The translations under genes were made by a program, and so were the position numbers. From Caballeronia fortuita (GTDB lineage Bacteria; Pseudomonadota; Gammaproteobacteria; Burkholderiales; Burkholderiaceae), in contig NZ_FCNX02000011.1 of assembly GCF_001544835.2 (NCBI RefSeq), positions 62,001 to 126,000 on the forward strand: 64,000 bases of DNA, read 5' to 3'. Below are positions 27,164 through 36,474 of the stretch, in pieces; the first letter of the stretch is position 1; each line of letters starts with the position of its first letter. The notes below the pieces were generated by a model. The model had not been told where the DNA came from, searched no databases, and worked only from the letters and a program-made list of their open reading frames with translations.

Positions 27164-27448
27164 CGCATCTCAGCGTGACACACGCCGCTCCTCGCGACGC
27201 GCTTCGTGCTTCACTCCGAGCGCGGGACGTCGAGCACATGATGCGCGGCGATGACTGAGCGTTCGTTGATCGCGGGCGGCATGGTCGAATGGTGAAGTGT
27301 TCTCGACCATCGACGCGATATCTGCGCCATCCGTGCCAATCGATGAGGGCAATCGCGGCGTCGGTTGTGCTGCTGAAGACCGCCCGAAAGGGAACGTCAG
27401 TTGCTGCTGCGTGGTGCAAACACATCGAACACGTGCGAGGCAAAGGAC
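27164..27448. other. intergenic stretch
   Basis: About 285 bases upstream of the molybdopterin oxidoreductase gene; no gene seen. A promoter for the following gene may lie here. Confidence 0.3.
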
Positions 27449-29767
27449 ATGGCCGAATCAGACAACGGCGTTCGCAAGAGCGCCGCATACCCGTATTCGT
27501 CGGGCGGATGGGGATCGCTGAAGGCGGTCGCAGTCGCGCTCATCCAGGAAAAGGTGCCGCTGAAGGAAACCACGGTCCTGCTGAAGCAGAACAAGCCCGA
27601 TGGCTTCGCCTGCGTCAGTTGCTCATGGGCGAAACCAGCCGATCCTCACACGTTCGAGTTCTGCGAAAGCGGCGCGAAGGCGACCGCCTGGGATCTCACC
27701 GCGAAACGCATGACGCCGCAGTTTTTCGAGCTTCACACGGTGACTGAACTATGCGCATGGCACGACCACGATCTCGAGGACGCCGGGCGTCTCACCGCGC
27801 CCTTGCGATACGACGCCGCGAGCGACAAGTACGTCAGCGTCACGTGGCAGGAAGCGTTCGAGGACATCGGCCGTGAGTTGCGCGCGCTCGATCCGAAGCG
27901 CGTTGTCTTCTATGCGTCGGGGCGCGCGTCGCTCGAAACGTCGTACATGTACCAGCTTTTCGCGCGCATGTATGGCACCAACAATCTGCCCGACAGCTCG
28001 AACATGTGTCACGAAAGCACGAGCGTCGGATTGAAGGCGGCGATCGGCGTAGGCGTGGGCACCATCAAGCTCGAGGACTTCGAGAAGACCGATCTCATGT
28101 TCTTCTTCGGGCAGAACGTCGGCACCAACAGTCCGCGCATGCTGCATCAGCTACAGGACGCGAGAAAGCGCGGGGTGCCGATCATCACGTTCAATCCCTT
28201 GCGCGAGCCGGGGCTTATCAAGTTCGCTAATCCGCAATCTCCCCTCGAGATGATGACACCGGCCCATACGGTGATCAGCACGCAATATCATCAGGTGAAG
28301 ACGGGCGGCGACACGGCCGCGATGCTCGGCATCTGCAAGGCCGTCATTCACGCCGACGACCGCGCGATGGAACTCGGCGAACCGCGGGTGCTCGATGTCG
28401 CGTTCATCGAGACGCATACGATCGGCTTCGAAGCCTTCGCGGATTATGTGCGCGCCGCGTCCTGGGACGATATCGAGCGCGTGGCGGGACTTCCGCGCGC
28501 CGATCTCGAAGCCGCCGCTGGCGAATACATGCGCGCCAGCGCGGTGATGGCGCACTACGGCATGGGCATCACGCAACATCGGCAAGGCGTACAGAACGTC
28601 CGCATGCTGTGCAATCTGCTCTTTTTGCGCGGAAATATCGGCAAGCCTGGCGCGGGGCCGTCGCCGGTGCGCGGGCATTCGAACGTGCAAGGGCAGCGCA
28701 CGGTCGGCATCACGGAGAAGCCGGAACTCGCGCCGCTCGACAAGCTCGCGAGCCAGTTCAACTTCGAGCCGCCGCGCGAGAAGGGCATGAATATCGTCGA
28801 AACCTTCGAAGCGATGCTCGACGGCCGAGTCAGCGCGGTCATCAATCTAGGCGGCAATCTCGTGCGTTCGGTGCCGGACCGCTTGCGCATCGAACCGGCA
28901 TGGCGCGAACTGGAACTTGTGGTCAATGTCGCGACGAAGCTCAATCGCAGTCACCTCGTTCACGGCAAAAAGTCGTACATCCTGCCGTGCCTGAGCCGCA
29001 TCGAAATCGATACGCAGGCGAGCGGCGCTCAGGCCGTATCGATGGAAGACAGCACCGGCTGCATTCACGGCTCGCGCGGCGTGGCCGAGCCGGCCTCGGC
29101 CGATGCGCGTTCCGAGCCGTATATCGTCGCAGAGCTGGCGAAGCATACGCTCGACGAGCGCTCGACCATCGACTGGGATCGCTGGCGCAACGACTATGCG
29201 CTGGTGCGCGACGAGATCGCGAAGACGTATCCCGAGACCTTTCACGACTTCAACGAAAGAATGTGGACTCCCGGCGGCTTTCCGCGCGATCTGCCGGCGC
29301 GCGAACGCAAATGGAAAACGAAGAGCGGCAAGGCGGAATTCTTCGTGCCCGAGACCATCGGTGAAGACCCGGACATGCCCGAGCGCGAGCCGCAATCGCT
29401 GCGGCTCATGACGCTGCGCAGCGACAGCCAGTTCAACACGACGATCTATAGTCTCGACGACCGCTTTCGCGGGATCAGCGGGGGCCGCATGGTCATCATG
29501 ATGTGCGAAGCGGATATGAAGCGGCACGGCCTGCACAAGGACGATCGCGTGACCCTGCAGACTATCGCCGACGATGGCTTCGAGCGACGCGTCGCGGGTC
29601 TACGCATCCAGCCGTACGACATACCGCAGGGATGCATCGCGGGCTATTATCCCGAGTGCAATCCGCTGTTGCCGCTATGGCACTGCGCGAAGGAAAGCAA
29701 GGTGCCGGGCGCGAAGTCGATCCCGGTTCATATCGTCGAGGTGAACGGCACGGCGCGCGAACCGTGA
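27449..29767 (+). CDS. FdhF/YdeP-family molybdopterin oxidoreductase
   Basis: A 772-residue molybdenum-bis-MGD enzyme of the YdeP (FdhA-like) family. The start at 27449 follows AAAGGA; the open frame upstream has none. The N-terminus has CVSCSW rather than a full 4Fe-4S Cys set, which is the family pattern. Domains: molybdopterin (SSNMCHESTSVGLKAAIGVG, DLMFFFGQNVGTNSPRML, FLRGNIGKPGAGPSPVRGHS) and the C-terminal molydopterin dinucleotide-binding domain (LMTLRSDSQFNTTIYSLDDR, IPQGCIAGYYPECNPLLPLW). E. coli YdeP is linked to acid resistance; the substrate is unknown. No FdhD or electron-transfer partner lies alongside. Confidence 0.92.
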   Translation: MAESDNGVRKSAAYPYSSGGWGSLKAVAVALIQEKVPLKETTVLLKQNKPDGFACVSCSWAKPADPHTFEFCESGAKATAWDLTAKRMTPQFFELHTVTELCAWHDHDLEDAGRLTAPLRYDAASDKYVSVTWQEAFEDIGRELRALDPKRVVFYASGRASLETSYMYQLFARMYGTNNLPDSSNMCHESTSVGLKAAIGVGVGTIKLEDFEKTDLMFFFGQNVGTNSPRMLHQLQDARKRGVPIITFNPLREPGLIKFANPQSPLEMMTPAHTVISTQYHQVKTGGDTAAMLGICKAVIHADDRAMELGEPRVLDVAFIETHTIGFEAFADYVRAASWDDIERVAGLPRADLEAAAGEYMRASAVMAHYGMGITQHRQGVQNVRMLCNLLFLRGNIGKPGAGPSPVRGHSNVQGQRTVGITEKPELAPLDKLASQFNFEPPREKGMNIVETFEAMLDGRVSAVINLGGNLVRSVPDRLRIEPAWRELELVVNVATKLNRSHLVHGKKSYILPCLSRIEIDTQASGAQAVSMEDSTGCIHGSRGVAEPASADARSEPYIVAELAKHTLDERSTIDWDRWRNDYALVRDEIAKTYPETFHDFNERMWTPGGFPRDLPARERKWKTKSGKAEFFVPETIGEDPDMPEREPQSLRLMTLRSDSQFNTTIYSLDDRFRGISGGRMVIMMCEADMKRHGLHKDDRVTLQTIADDGFERRVAGLRIQPYDIPQGCIAGYYPECNPLLPLWHCAKESKVPGAKSIPVHIVEVNGTAREP

Positions 29768-29773
29768 GGGGCG

Positions 29774-30254
29774 TCAAAAGCGATATCTGCGGCGCCCGGA
29801 AGTGGGCCATCGACAGTATGCCAGGGCGAGTGCGCCGATCGACATCAACGCGAACGACGCGGGCGGAAACGAAGCGACAGTATCCGCCGCGATCGCCGGG
29901 CCGGGGTGGCGGAACAGTTTAGCGGCGGCGTCCTTGTTTGGGTTGGAACGTTCGTAGACCGAGAAATTGCATCGCTTGCACTAGTCGCATTCGTTGCAGA
30001 TGATCGTGAACGGCACGACCACGCGATCGTCGATTTTAGCGCCGTGTTGTCTCGGCCAACTTCAACCACTTTCCGATGAATTCTTGACGCATGACGCCGC
30101 CTGGTTTCATGCCGGGCATGAAGCCGTCGACCAAATGGAAATCCGAGCCGCAGATCGATACCTCGATAATCGCATCGCGGCCATGCTCGATGCGCGGGTC
30201 CAGACCCGTGTCGTATTGAATGTCCTTCTTGCAGTGCCAGATGAGTGCTTTCAC
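29774..30254 (-). pseudogene. chimeric remnant: alcohol dehydrogenase 5' part joined to hemerythrin-protein tail
   Basis: From 30254: MKALIWHCKKDIQYDTGLDP, EHGRDAIIEVSICGSDFHLV (the N-terminal catalytic domain of the ADH at 51967). A shift then leads to DDRVVVPFTIICNECD, a TAG, CKRCNFSVYERSNPNKDAAA, KLFRH. The frame continues PAIAADTVASFPPASFALMS, IGALALAYCRWP to a stop at 29774, which matches the C-terminal tail of the hemerythrin protein at 49699-50316 (PAAIAVNTVATFPAASFAMV). The second half of the ADH and the hemerythrin four-helix domain are absent, so the piece is a deletion product of two genes. Confidence 0.8.
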
Positions 30255-30302
30255 GGACGCCTCGGGCGGTTTTCCTGTAACGGCGGCCGCGCTCTCGTGA
30301 GC

Positions 30303-30557
30303 CTAGGCATCGTTGTTGGACTTTCCCGGTCTGCCGCTGCGGCTCGCGGGCTCGAGGTCGGGATCGACATGATCGTGTTCGGGGACGTACGGGCCTTCCT
30401 CGGGATGATCCTTTCCCTTGGGCACGAGACTCGGGTCGATGTTGCCGTGCTCACGCTGTTCGATGGTGCCGTCGCGCTTTTCCTTCACATCGCCTTCACC
30501 AAGCGCCTTTCGGCGCTCGTCCGCACGTTCGACGGGATCAGATGGTTCGTTTTGCAT
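30303..30557 (-). CDS. small hydrophilic hypothetical protein
   Basis: An 84-residue protein starting MQNEPSDPVERADERRKALG at 30557 with GGAG upstream. It is highly charged, rich in D, E, P and R (GDVKEKRDGTIEQREHGNID, KGKDHPEEGPYVPEHDHVDP), with no hydrophobic core, so probably largely unstructured. Similar small acidic stress-linked proteins are common in Burkholderia. It lies just beyond the end of the glycan operon on the same strand. Confidence 0.65.
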   Translation of the reverse strand: MQNEPSDPVERADERRKALGEGDVKEKRDGTIEQREHGNIDPSLVPKGKDHPEEGPYVPEHDHVDPDLEPASRSGRPGKSNNDA

Positions 30558-30654
30558 GGCCTGCTCCTTCAGCACTGTCCTGCTGTCCCATTCGAGCAAT
30601 CGATATACCTCGATTGCCATGCGCGTACGCCTTGTCGCGGACCGGCCAAGGCGC

Positions 30655-31647
30655 TTACGCCATTGCCTGACGGCACTGAGCGCTGCGCGCTTGCATGGCC
30701 TCGGTTACCGCGCGAAAATGCCGCACTGTCCGCGTGAGCCCTTCATCGAGCGCGGTCGTAGGCATCCAACCCAACACCTCACGCGCCATCGAAACATCCG
30801 GTTGACGATGCCACGGATCATCCATCGGCAGAGGCTTGAACACGATCTCCGACGACGACCCTGTCAGTTCGATGATGCGCCGCGCGATATCGAGCATCGA
30901 CAGTTCATGCGGGTTCCCCAGATTCACCGGCCCGATAACTTCCTCGGGCGTGTTCATGAGGCGAATGAACGCATCGATCATGTCGTCGACATAGCAGAAC
31001 GAGCGCGTCTGCGTGCCTTCGCCATACACGGTGATCGGCTCGCCGGAAAGCGCCTGCATCACGAAGTTGGACACCACGCGCCCATCCGACGGATGCATGC
31101 GCGGCCCGTACGTGTTGAAGATGCGCGCGATCTTGATCGAAAGCCCATGCTGCCGCCGATAGTCCATGAAAAGCGTTTCGGCGCAGCGTTTGCCCTCGTC
31201 ATAACACGATCGCGGACCGATCGGATTCACGTTGCCCCAATACGCTTCCTGCTGCGGATGCACATGCGCATCCCCATACACTTCGCTCGTCGATGCCTGG
31301 AAGATTCGCGCGTGAACGCGCTTTGCAAGCCCGAGCATGTTGATCGCGCCGTGCACGCTCGTCTTCGTCGTCTGCACGGGATCGTGCTGATAATGAATCG
31401 GCGAAGCCGGGCACGCGAGGTTATAGATTTCATCGACTTCCACATAGAGCGGAAACGTCACGTCGTGACGCATCAATTCGAAGTTCGGGCTATCAAGCAG
31501 GTGCGCGATGTTGTCCTTCGTGCCGGTATAAAAGTTATCGACGCACAGCACGTCGTGACCCTGCGCCAGCAGCCGCTCGCACAGATGCGAGCCGAGAAAG
31601 CCCGCACCGCCCGTCACCAGAATCCGCTTTCTATACGCTTCTCTCAT
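30655..31647 (-). CDS. UDP-glucuronate decarboxylase-like NAD-dependent SDR
   Basis: A 330-residue extended SDR. N-terminal NAD motif TGGAGFLGSHLCERLL, VDNFYTGTKDNIAHLL, catalytic STSEVYGD and YDEGKRCAETLFMDY (Y-x3-K), then RIFNTYGPRMHPSDGRVVSN and a substrate-binding RSFCYVDDMIDAFIRLM. This pattern and the (A)CPASPIHYQHDPVQT block fit UDP-xylose synthase (UDP-glucuronate decarboxylase). It would supply UDP-xylose to the neighbouring glycosyltransferases. It is the last gene of the minus-strand operon, separated from the GT4 gene by 27 bases. Confidence 0.9.
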   Translation of the reverse strand: MREAYRKRILVTGGAGFLGSHLCERLLAQGHDVLCVDNFYTGTKDNIAHLLDSPNFELMRHDVTFPLYVEVDEIYNLACPASPIHYQHDPVQTTKTSVHGAINMLGLAKRVHARIFQASTSEVYGDAHVHPQQEAYWGNVNPIGPRSCYDEGKRCAETLFMDYRRQHGLSIKIARIFNTYGPRMHPSDGRVVSNFVMQALSGEPITVYGEGTQTRSFCYVDDMIDAFIRLMNTPEEVIGPVNLGNPHELSMLDIARRIIELTGSSSEIVFKPLPMDDPWHRQPDVSMAREVLGWMPTTALDEGLTRTVRHFRAVTEAMQARSAQCRQAMA

Positions 31648-31674
31648 GTCGTCATGTCCTGTCTGATTGATCCG

Positions 31675-32633
31675 CTAGCTGCACACGTAGCGCAAAGCCT
31701 CGTCCCAGTCGCTGGCGAAGCGGTCGATATGAAAGCGTTCGAGCGCCGTTCGCCGCGCGCCTTCGCCAAGACGCCGCGCTTCGGCGGGATCGCGCAGCAA
31801 GTGCTGCATCGCGTCGATGAGCGCCTCCGTATCCGTATGGATGAAGCCGCTTTCGCCGTTGCGTATCACGGTGGATAGCTCGGTCGTCGCGAGTCCGACG
31901 ATCGGCATGCCTATGGTCATGGCCTCGACGATGGCCAGCCCGAGGCTCGTCCAGCGAATCGGATTGAAGAAGAAGCGATAACGTGCGGCGAAAGCCGCCA
32001 ACTCCAGATTGCCGATTTCGCCGATGCCGCCCGCCGACTGCGCATCCATGCCGACGAGGTCGAGCGGTACACGCGCGGCGGCTTGTGCATAGACATCGTT
32101 GCCGAGGCGCCTGCCGCGCTGGCGCAGATGATTGATCACTGCGATGCCGCGCTCCAGTTCGCCGCTATAACGCACGTCGTCCGGCACGATCACGCCATGC
32201 TCGATGACGCGCGTCGGCGTCTCGCCGCTATCCCACATCAATCGGTTGAAGTGCGTGACATGCACGAGCAGCGTGTCGCGTTCCTGCACCCAATGCTTCT
32301 GCTCGAACGCGTTTTCCTGCGGCGGATCATGCTCGATATAGACGCGCGGCAAGCGCCGTTGCGCATCGGTGAGCAGGTTGAGCCGATCGTCGTCCCATTG
32401 ACGCCTGTGCTGAAAGAGCACGACATCGAACGATTGCGACGGCACTTCGCTTGCCGGAATCTCATGCACGTTCGCGCCGAACGGCAACGCGCCGGCCGTG
32501 CCCGCGTATCCGGCGGAAAGCCGGGACGCGTGACCAGATAGAAGTCGTGCGGCGCCTGACTCAGGTAATACAGGTAATTGCCGTGGATATGCCACGTGAG
32601 CACACGCAAGCGCCGGGAACTAGTCGTGGGCAT
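31675..32633 (-). pseudogene. family 4 glycosyltransferase with one-base frameshift
   Basis: The start at 32633 gives MPTTSSRRLRVLTWHIHGNY, LYYLSQAPHDFYLVTRPGFP. Near 32520 the frame shifts by one base (a missing G in a CCGG run). It then continues YAGTAGALPFGANVHEIP, SFDVVLFQHRRQWDD, HVTHFNRLMW, RVIEHGV, and the GT4 donor-site signature RWTSLGLAIVEAMTIGMPIV, GLATTELSTVIRNGESGFIH to 31675. Without the indel it is an intact GT4/GT-B enzyme of about 319 residues. The indel could be real or a sequencing artefact. Its start overlaps the GT9 stop by 14 bases. Confidence 0.85.
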
Positions 32634-33681
32634 GAAGAAGCGTCTCCTCTCGAAGGGTGCGTGCAAGCTGCGCGAAGGCGGCATCGATCACGGCTCGCGT
32701 GCTCACATTGAGCGCGCATTCGTGGCCGTAAGGACATTCGCGAAACGCGCAGGGCCGGCACGCAGGCCAGTCCGCGAGCACGCGATGACGCGCATGGTCG
32801 AGCGGCGCCCAGCGGCGCGTATCGCTTCCTGATGCGATGACGACGCTCGGCGTGCGCGTCGCCGCGGCGACGTGCGACAGCCCCGTGTCGTTGCAGACGA
32901 TGAGCCGCGCCCTCGCGACGAGCGCGGCAAGCGCGCCCAGCGACGTGCGTCCTGCGAGATCGATCGCACGCGCGCCGGCGTCGTGCGCGACGCGAGCGGT
33001 CAGCGACGCTTCGCCCGCGCCGCCCGTGACTGCGATCTGCCATCCCGGTTCCGACAACGTGCGCGCCACTTCGCCGAAGCGCTCGACGGGCCATCGGCGA
33101 GAAGGCAACTGCGCGCCCGGATGAACGAGCACGAGCCTGTCGCAATCGATCGCACAGGTGTCGATCAGCGCATCGCATTCGCGCGTGTCGCCATCGGTCA
33201 GGGGAATCTCGAGATCGAGTGCATCCGCGTCGATGCCGAGACGTTGCATCAACACGGTATAGCGCGCGGGCTCGGGCAAATCGTCGGGCCACGGAATGAA
33301 CGCGCCTTCGCGCATGCGTTCATCGGGCTTGAGAAAGCCTGCGTTCAACCGCGCCCCCATGCCGTCGACGATATCGTTCGCCACGCCGCCGCTGCCGTGC
33401 AACTGGATCGCGAGATCGAAGCGGCGTTCGCTCAAAGCCCCTAGAAATGCGGGCAGATGCGCGTCGGTCTCTTCCTGTTCGGGAAAGCCGATCGCGCCCG
33501 GAAACACGATCAGTTCATCGAGCAGATGGGCGTATCGTTCGATGAAGCTTTTCGCCCACGGCAAGCCGACGAGCGCGATATGCGCTTGCGGATAAGCACG
33601 CCGCAATGCGCGCAACGCGGGCACGGCGCACAGCATGTCGCCGAGTTGCAGCGCGCGAAAGATCACGATGCGTTCGATCAT
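32620..33681 (-). CDS. family 9 glycosyltransferase (heptosyltransferase-like)
   Basis: A 353-residue GT9. The start at 33681 overlaps the stop of the upstream gene as ATGA. Motifs: VIFRALQLGDMLCAVPALRA at the N-terminus; VLVHPGAQLPSRRWPVERFG; the GT-B donor site VTGGAGEASLTARVAHDAG; AIDLAGRTSLGALAALVARA; and VCNDTGLSHVAAATRTPSVV. Family 9 includes LPS heptosyltransferases using ADP-heptose. The neighbouring GmhB-like phosphatase supports a heptose donor. It is one of two GT9 enzymes here. Linkage and acceptor cannot be told from sequence. Confidence 0.9.
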   Translation of the reverse strand: MIERIVIFRALQLGDMLCAVPALRALRRAYPQAHIALVGLPWAKSFIERYAHLLDELIVFPGAIGFPEQEETDAHLPAFLGALSERRFDLAIQLHGSGGVANDIVDGMGARLNAGFLKPDERMREGAFIPWPDDLPEPARYTVLMQRLGIDADALDLEIPLTDGDTRECDALIDTCAIDCDRLVLVHPGAQLPSRRWPVERFGEVARTLSEPGWQIAVTGGAGEASLTARVAHDAGARAIDLAGRTSLGALAALVARARLIVCNDTGLSHVAAATRTPSVVIASGSDTRRWAPLDHARHRVLADWPACRPCAFRECPYGHECALNVSTRAVIDAAFAQLARTLREETLLHAHD

Positions 33682-34730
33682 GGAAAGAACACCTTGAACT
33701 TGAACGCGCCGCGAATGCGCCAGTAGATCGACAAATACGGAATGATCGCCGACGTCCACAACATTTCGGCGATATGCGCGGGCGTGCGCGATGTCGTCTT
33801 CAATCGCTGCACGGCGAACCATAACGTCATCGCGATCCATGCAATCGCAGTCATCGCGGCGATGCGCGGCGCATCCGCGATCAGCGACACGATCACGACG
33901 ACCAGCGCCGCGAGCATCGCATAGTAGAGAAGCGGCGGAGCGCGCCGGATGCGCTCGCGAAAGAGCGCGGGATGCTTCTTGTAGAGCAGCGCGTCGAACT
34001 GGCTCTTCTTCTGCTGCGAAATGCACACGCCCCAGCGCGCGGGGCGTACGGGATGCAGCACCATCGCGTCCTCCGCGCGAGCGATTCCGAACCCCGCGCG
34101 CATCAACGCGAATTGCAGGTCGGAGTCCTCGCGCCATGCCGATGTAAAGCGCGCGTCGAAGCCGCCCGTGCGTTCGAGCGCCGCGCGTGTCGCGAATGCG
34201 TTCGCGGTGGCGAACTCCGCGTTCGCGAGTCCGGCGGCGTCGAGCTCGTAGTCGGTCGGATGATCGGGCAGCGGCACGACGATGCGGCCCGATACCGCGT
34301 CCGCGCCTTCATCGAGCGCGCGCACGCCGTTGACGAGCCATTGCGGGTCGGGAATTGTGTCGTCGTCGGTGAAGGCCATGCGTCGTGCGAGCGATGCGCG
34401 CCAGCCCGCATTGCGCGCGCCTGCCGGACCTTGGCTTCCCGTCACCGGCACGTAGTGGATCTTCGGGCCGCTCTGCGCATACGATGCAGCGAGACGCTGT
34501 ACGCATGCCCTCGTTGCTTCGTCGGGGCCGTCGTCGCACACGATGATCTCGTAACGCGCCGGATCGTACGCCTGCTCAGCAAGCGCGCGCACGCAGCGTT
34601 CGAGCATCGCGGGACGGCGATACGTCGGGACGACCACGGACACATCCGGAATGAAATCTTCGCGTGGCAGAGCGGGCGCATCCATCGCGCTCATCTCGCC
34701 GTTCTCGACAAGACCCGCGTACGTGCTCAT
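33678..34730 (-). CDS. family 2 glycosyltransferase with C-terminal membrane segments
   Basis: A 350-residue GT2. The ATG at 34730 overlaps the carbamoyltransferase stop as ATGA. The GT-A domain shows VSVVVPTYRRPAMLERCVRA, YEIIVCDDGPDEATRACVQR, GPAGARNAGWRASL, the metal-binding AFTDDDTIPDPQWL and TSAWREDSDLQFALMRAGFG. Near residues 270-330 there are hydrophobic segments (LLYYAMLAALVVVIVSLIAD, AAMTAIAWIAMTLWFAV), so the enzyme is membrane-associated. It may initiate or extend the glycan on a lipid or protein carrier. Confidence 0.9.
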   Translation of the reverse strand: MSTYAGLVENGEMSAMDAPALPREDFIPDVSVVVPTYRRPAMLERCVRALAEQAYDPARYEIIVCDDGPDEATRACVQRLAASYAQSGPKIHYVPVTGSQGPAGARNAGWRASLARRMAFTDDDTIPDPQWLVNGVRALDEGADAVSGRIVVPLPDHPTDYELDAAGLANAEFATANAFATRAALERTGGFDARFTSAWREDSDLQFALMRAGFGIARAEDAMVLHPVRPARWGVCISQQKKSQFDALLYKKHPALFRERIRRAPPLLYYAMLAALVVVIVSLIADAPRIAAMTAIAWIAMTLWFAVQRLKTTSRTPAHIAEMLWTSAIIPYLSIYWRIRGAFKFKVFFP

Positions 34731-36472
34731 GCTCGGGCGCCCGGTTTTTCGATAAGGAACGAGCCGATGACGAGCGCATCGAGCGGCGACGTCCAGAACG
34801 ATTCGAGCGCATCGCGCGGCGTATTCACCATCGGCTCGCCACGCGTGTTGAATGACGTGTTGACGAGCACCGGCACGCCCGTGCGTTGCTTGAACGCCGC
34901 GAGCAGATCGTAGTAGAGCGGGTGCTGCGCGCGATTGACGGTCTGCACGCGCGCGGTGCCATCGATATGCGTGACCGCCGGAATGCGCGCTTTCATCTCT
35001 TCGCGCACATCGAAGACAAACAGCATGAACGGCGCGACGCGCGCATCGATGAACCAGTCGGCCGCGTGCTCTTCCATCACGACGGGCGCAACGGGGCGGA
35101 AGTCTTCGCGATCCTTGATCTCGTTCAGACGCGCCTGCATGTCCGCGTGAATCGGCGATGCAAGAATCGAGCGCGCGCCGAGCGCACGCGGGCCGAACTC
35201 CGTGCGGCCCTGGTACCAGCCGATCACGCGATTCTGCGCGAGAATCTCCGCCGTTTCTTCGGCGATATTCGTGAGCTTGCGATACGGCGCGCGCGCCCAT
35301 TTCAGGAACGCTTCGATTTCGTCATCGCCGAATTCGGGTCCGAGATACGCGTGATCCATGCGCCACTTGCGGCCGCAGTCGCCCGCCTTCGCGCGTTCCC
35401 GATAATCCGTCCACAGCGCGGCGCCCAGTGCGGTGCCGGCGTCGCCGGCCGCGGGCTGAACCCACACTTCATCGAACGGACCGCGATCGCGTAGGCGCGC
35501 GTTCATCACGCAATTGAGCGCGACGCCGCCCGCCATCGCGAGATTCGGCAGTCCCGTTTTTTCATGCAGCCACTTCGCGAGTTCGAGCGCGGTTTCTTCG
35601 AGCACGGCTTGCAGCGAATGCGCGATATCGAAGTGATGCTGCGTGAGCGGCCCGCCGCGTTCGCGCGCGGGGCCGAAACGATCGACGAGACGCGGCGCAT
35701 CGACGGTGTAACTTCCGTCATGCCGATACTTCACGATTTCACGGATTTGATCGACATACGCGGGCTTGCCGAACGACGCCAGCGCCATCACCTTGTACTC
35801 ATCCGATGAATGCAGGAAGCCGAGATAGCCCGTCACGGCTTCATACAGCAAGCCGAGCGAATGCGGCAATTCCACTTGCTTGAGGCGCTTGTATTCGCCC
35901 TCGACGAATTGCCCGAGACTCGTCGTCACGCCTTCGCCGCGTCCATCCATCGTGAGCACCGCGGTGTCGTCGAAAGGCGCTGCGAGAAACGCACTCGCTT
36001 CATGACACAGATGATGATCGACGTTATGCCAGGCGAAGCGCGGCGCGCGTCCGCCGCTTGTGAAACGACGCTTCAGATGGTGCGGCGCGCCGTCGAGCAA
36101 CTGGTCTTTCGCGTTGACGATATAGCTTAGAAACAGCGGGTCCCACGGCGACTCGGACGGATTGCTCAACGTCTGTGCCGACGGCTTCATCGGCAAGGCG
36201 ATGCTGGTCTTCGCGTCCTTCGGCATGCCCGAGAAGAGATGCGGATCGTATGAATACGCGATGTGATCCACATCGGCGAGTTCGATGCCCGTTTCCTTGA
36301 GGCAATAGTCGATGGCATCGAAAGGAAGCTGCCATGTCGAGAACGGCACGGGGCGCTTCGCATGCTTCACATGCGTGAAGCGCTCGTCTTCGGCGGCCGC
36401 GATGACGACGCCATCCTTGACGAGCGCCGCTGCGCTGTCGTGATAGACCGCATTGATTCCCAATGTGTACAT
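34727..36472 (-). CDS. carbamoyltransferase (NodU/CmcH family)
   Basis: A 581-residue O-carbamoyltransferase. The N-terminal Kae1-like ATPase domain begins LGINAVYHDSAAALVKDGVV, IAAAEDERFTHVKHAKRPVP and contains DHHLCHEASAFLAAPFDDTA, VLTMDGRGEGVTTSLG and LAMAGGVALNCVMNARLRDR. The C-terminal YrdC-like domain shows GWYQGRTEFGPRALGARSIL, DFRPVAPVVMEEHAADWFID, PVLVNTSFNTRGEPMVNTPR. It transfers carbamoyl from carbamoyl phosphate and ATP to a hydroxyl, as in Nod factor or cephamycin synthesis. Here a sugar hydroxyl of the cluster product is the probable acceptor. Confidence 0.95.
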   Translation of the reverse strand: MYTLGINAVYHDSAAALVKDGVVIAAAEDERFTHVKHAKRPVPFSTWQLPFDAIDYCLKETGIELADVDHIAYSYDPHLFSGMPKDAKTSIALPMKPSAQTLSNPSESPWDPLFLSYIVNAKDQLLDGAPHHLKRRFTSGGRAPRFAWHNVDHHLCHEASAFLAAPFDDTAVLTMDGRGEGVTTSLGQFVEGEYKRLKQVELPHSLGLLYEAVTGYLGFLHSSDEYKVMALASFGKPAYVDQIREIVKYRHDGSYTVDAPRLVDRFGPARERGGPLTQHHFDIAHSLQAVLEETALELAKWLHEKTGLPNLAMAGGVALNCVMNARLRDRGPFDEVWVQPAAGDAGTALGAALWTDYRERAKAGDCGRKWRMDHAYLGPEFGDDEIEAFLKWARAPYRKLTNIAEETAEILAQNRVIGWYQGRTEFGPRALGARSILASPIHADMQARLNEIKDREDFRPVAPVVMEEHAADWFIDARVAPFMLFVFDVREEMKARIPAVTHIDGTARVQTVNRAQHPLYYDLLAAFKQRTGVPVLVNTSFNTRGEPMVNTPRDALESFWTSPLDALVIGSFLIEKPGARA

Positions 36473-36474
36473 GA

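Noticed and set aside
30418..31878. 486-codon open frame on the plus strand
   Set aside because: Antisense to the UDP-xylose synthase-like gene; no conserved motif.
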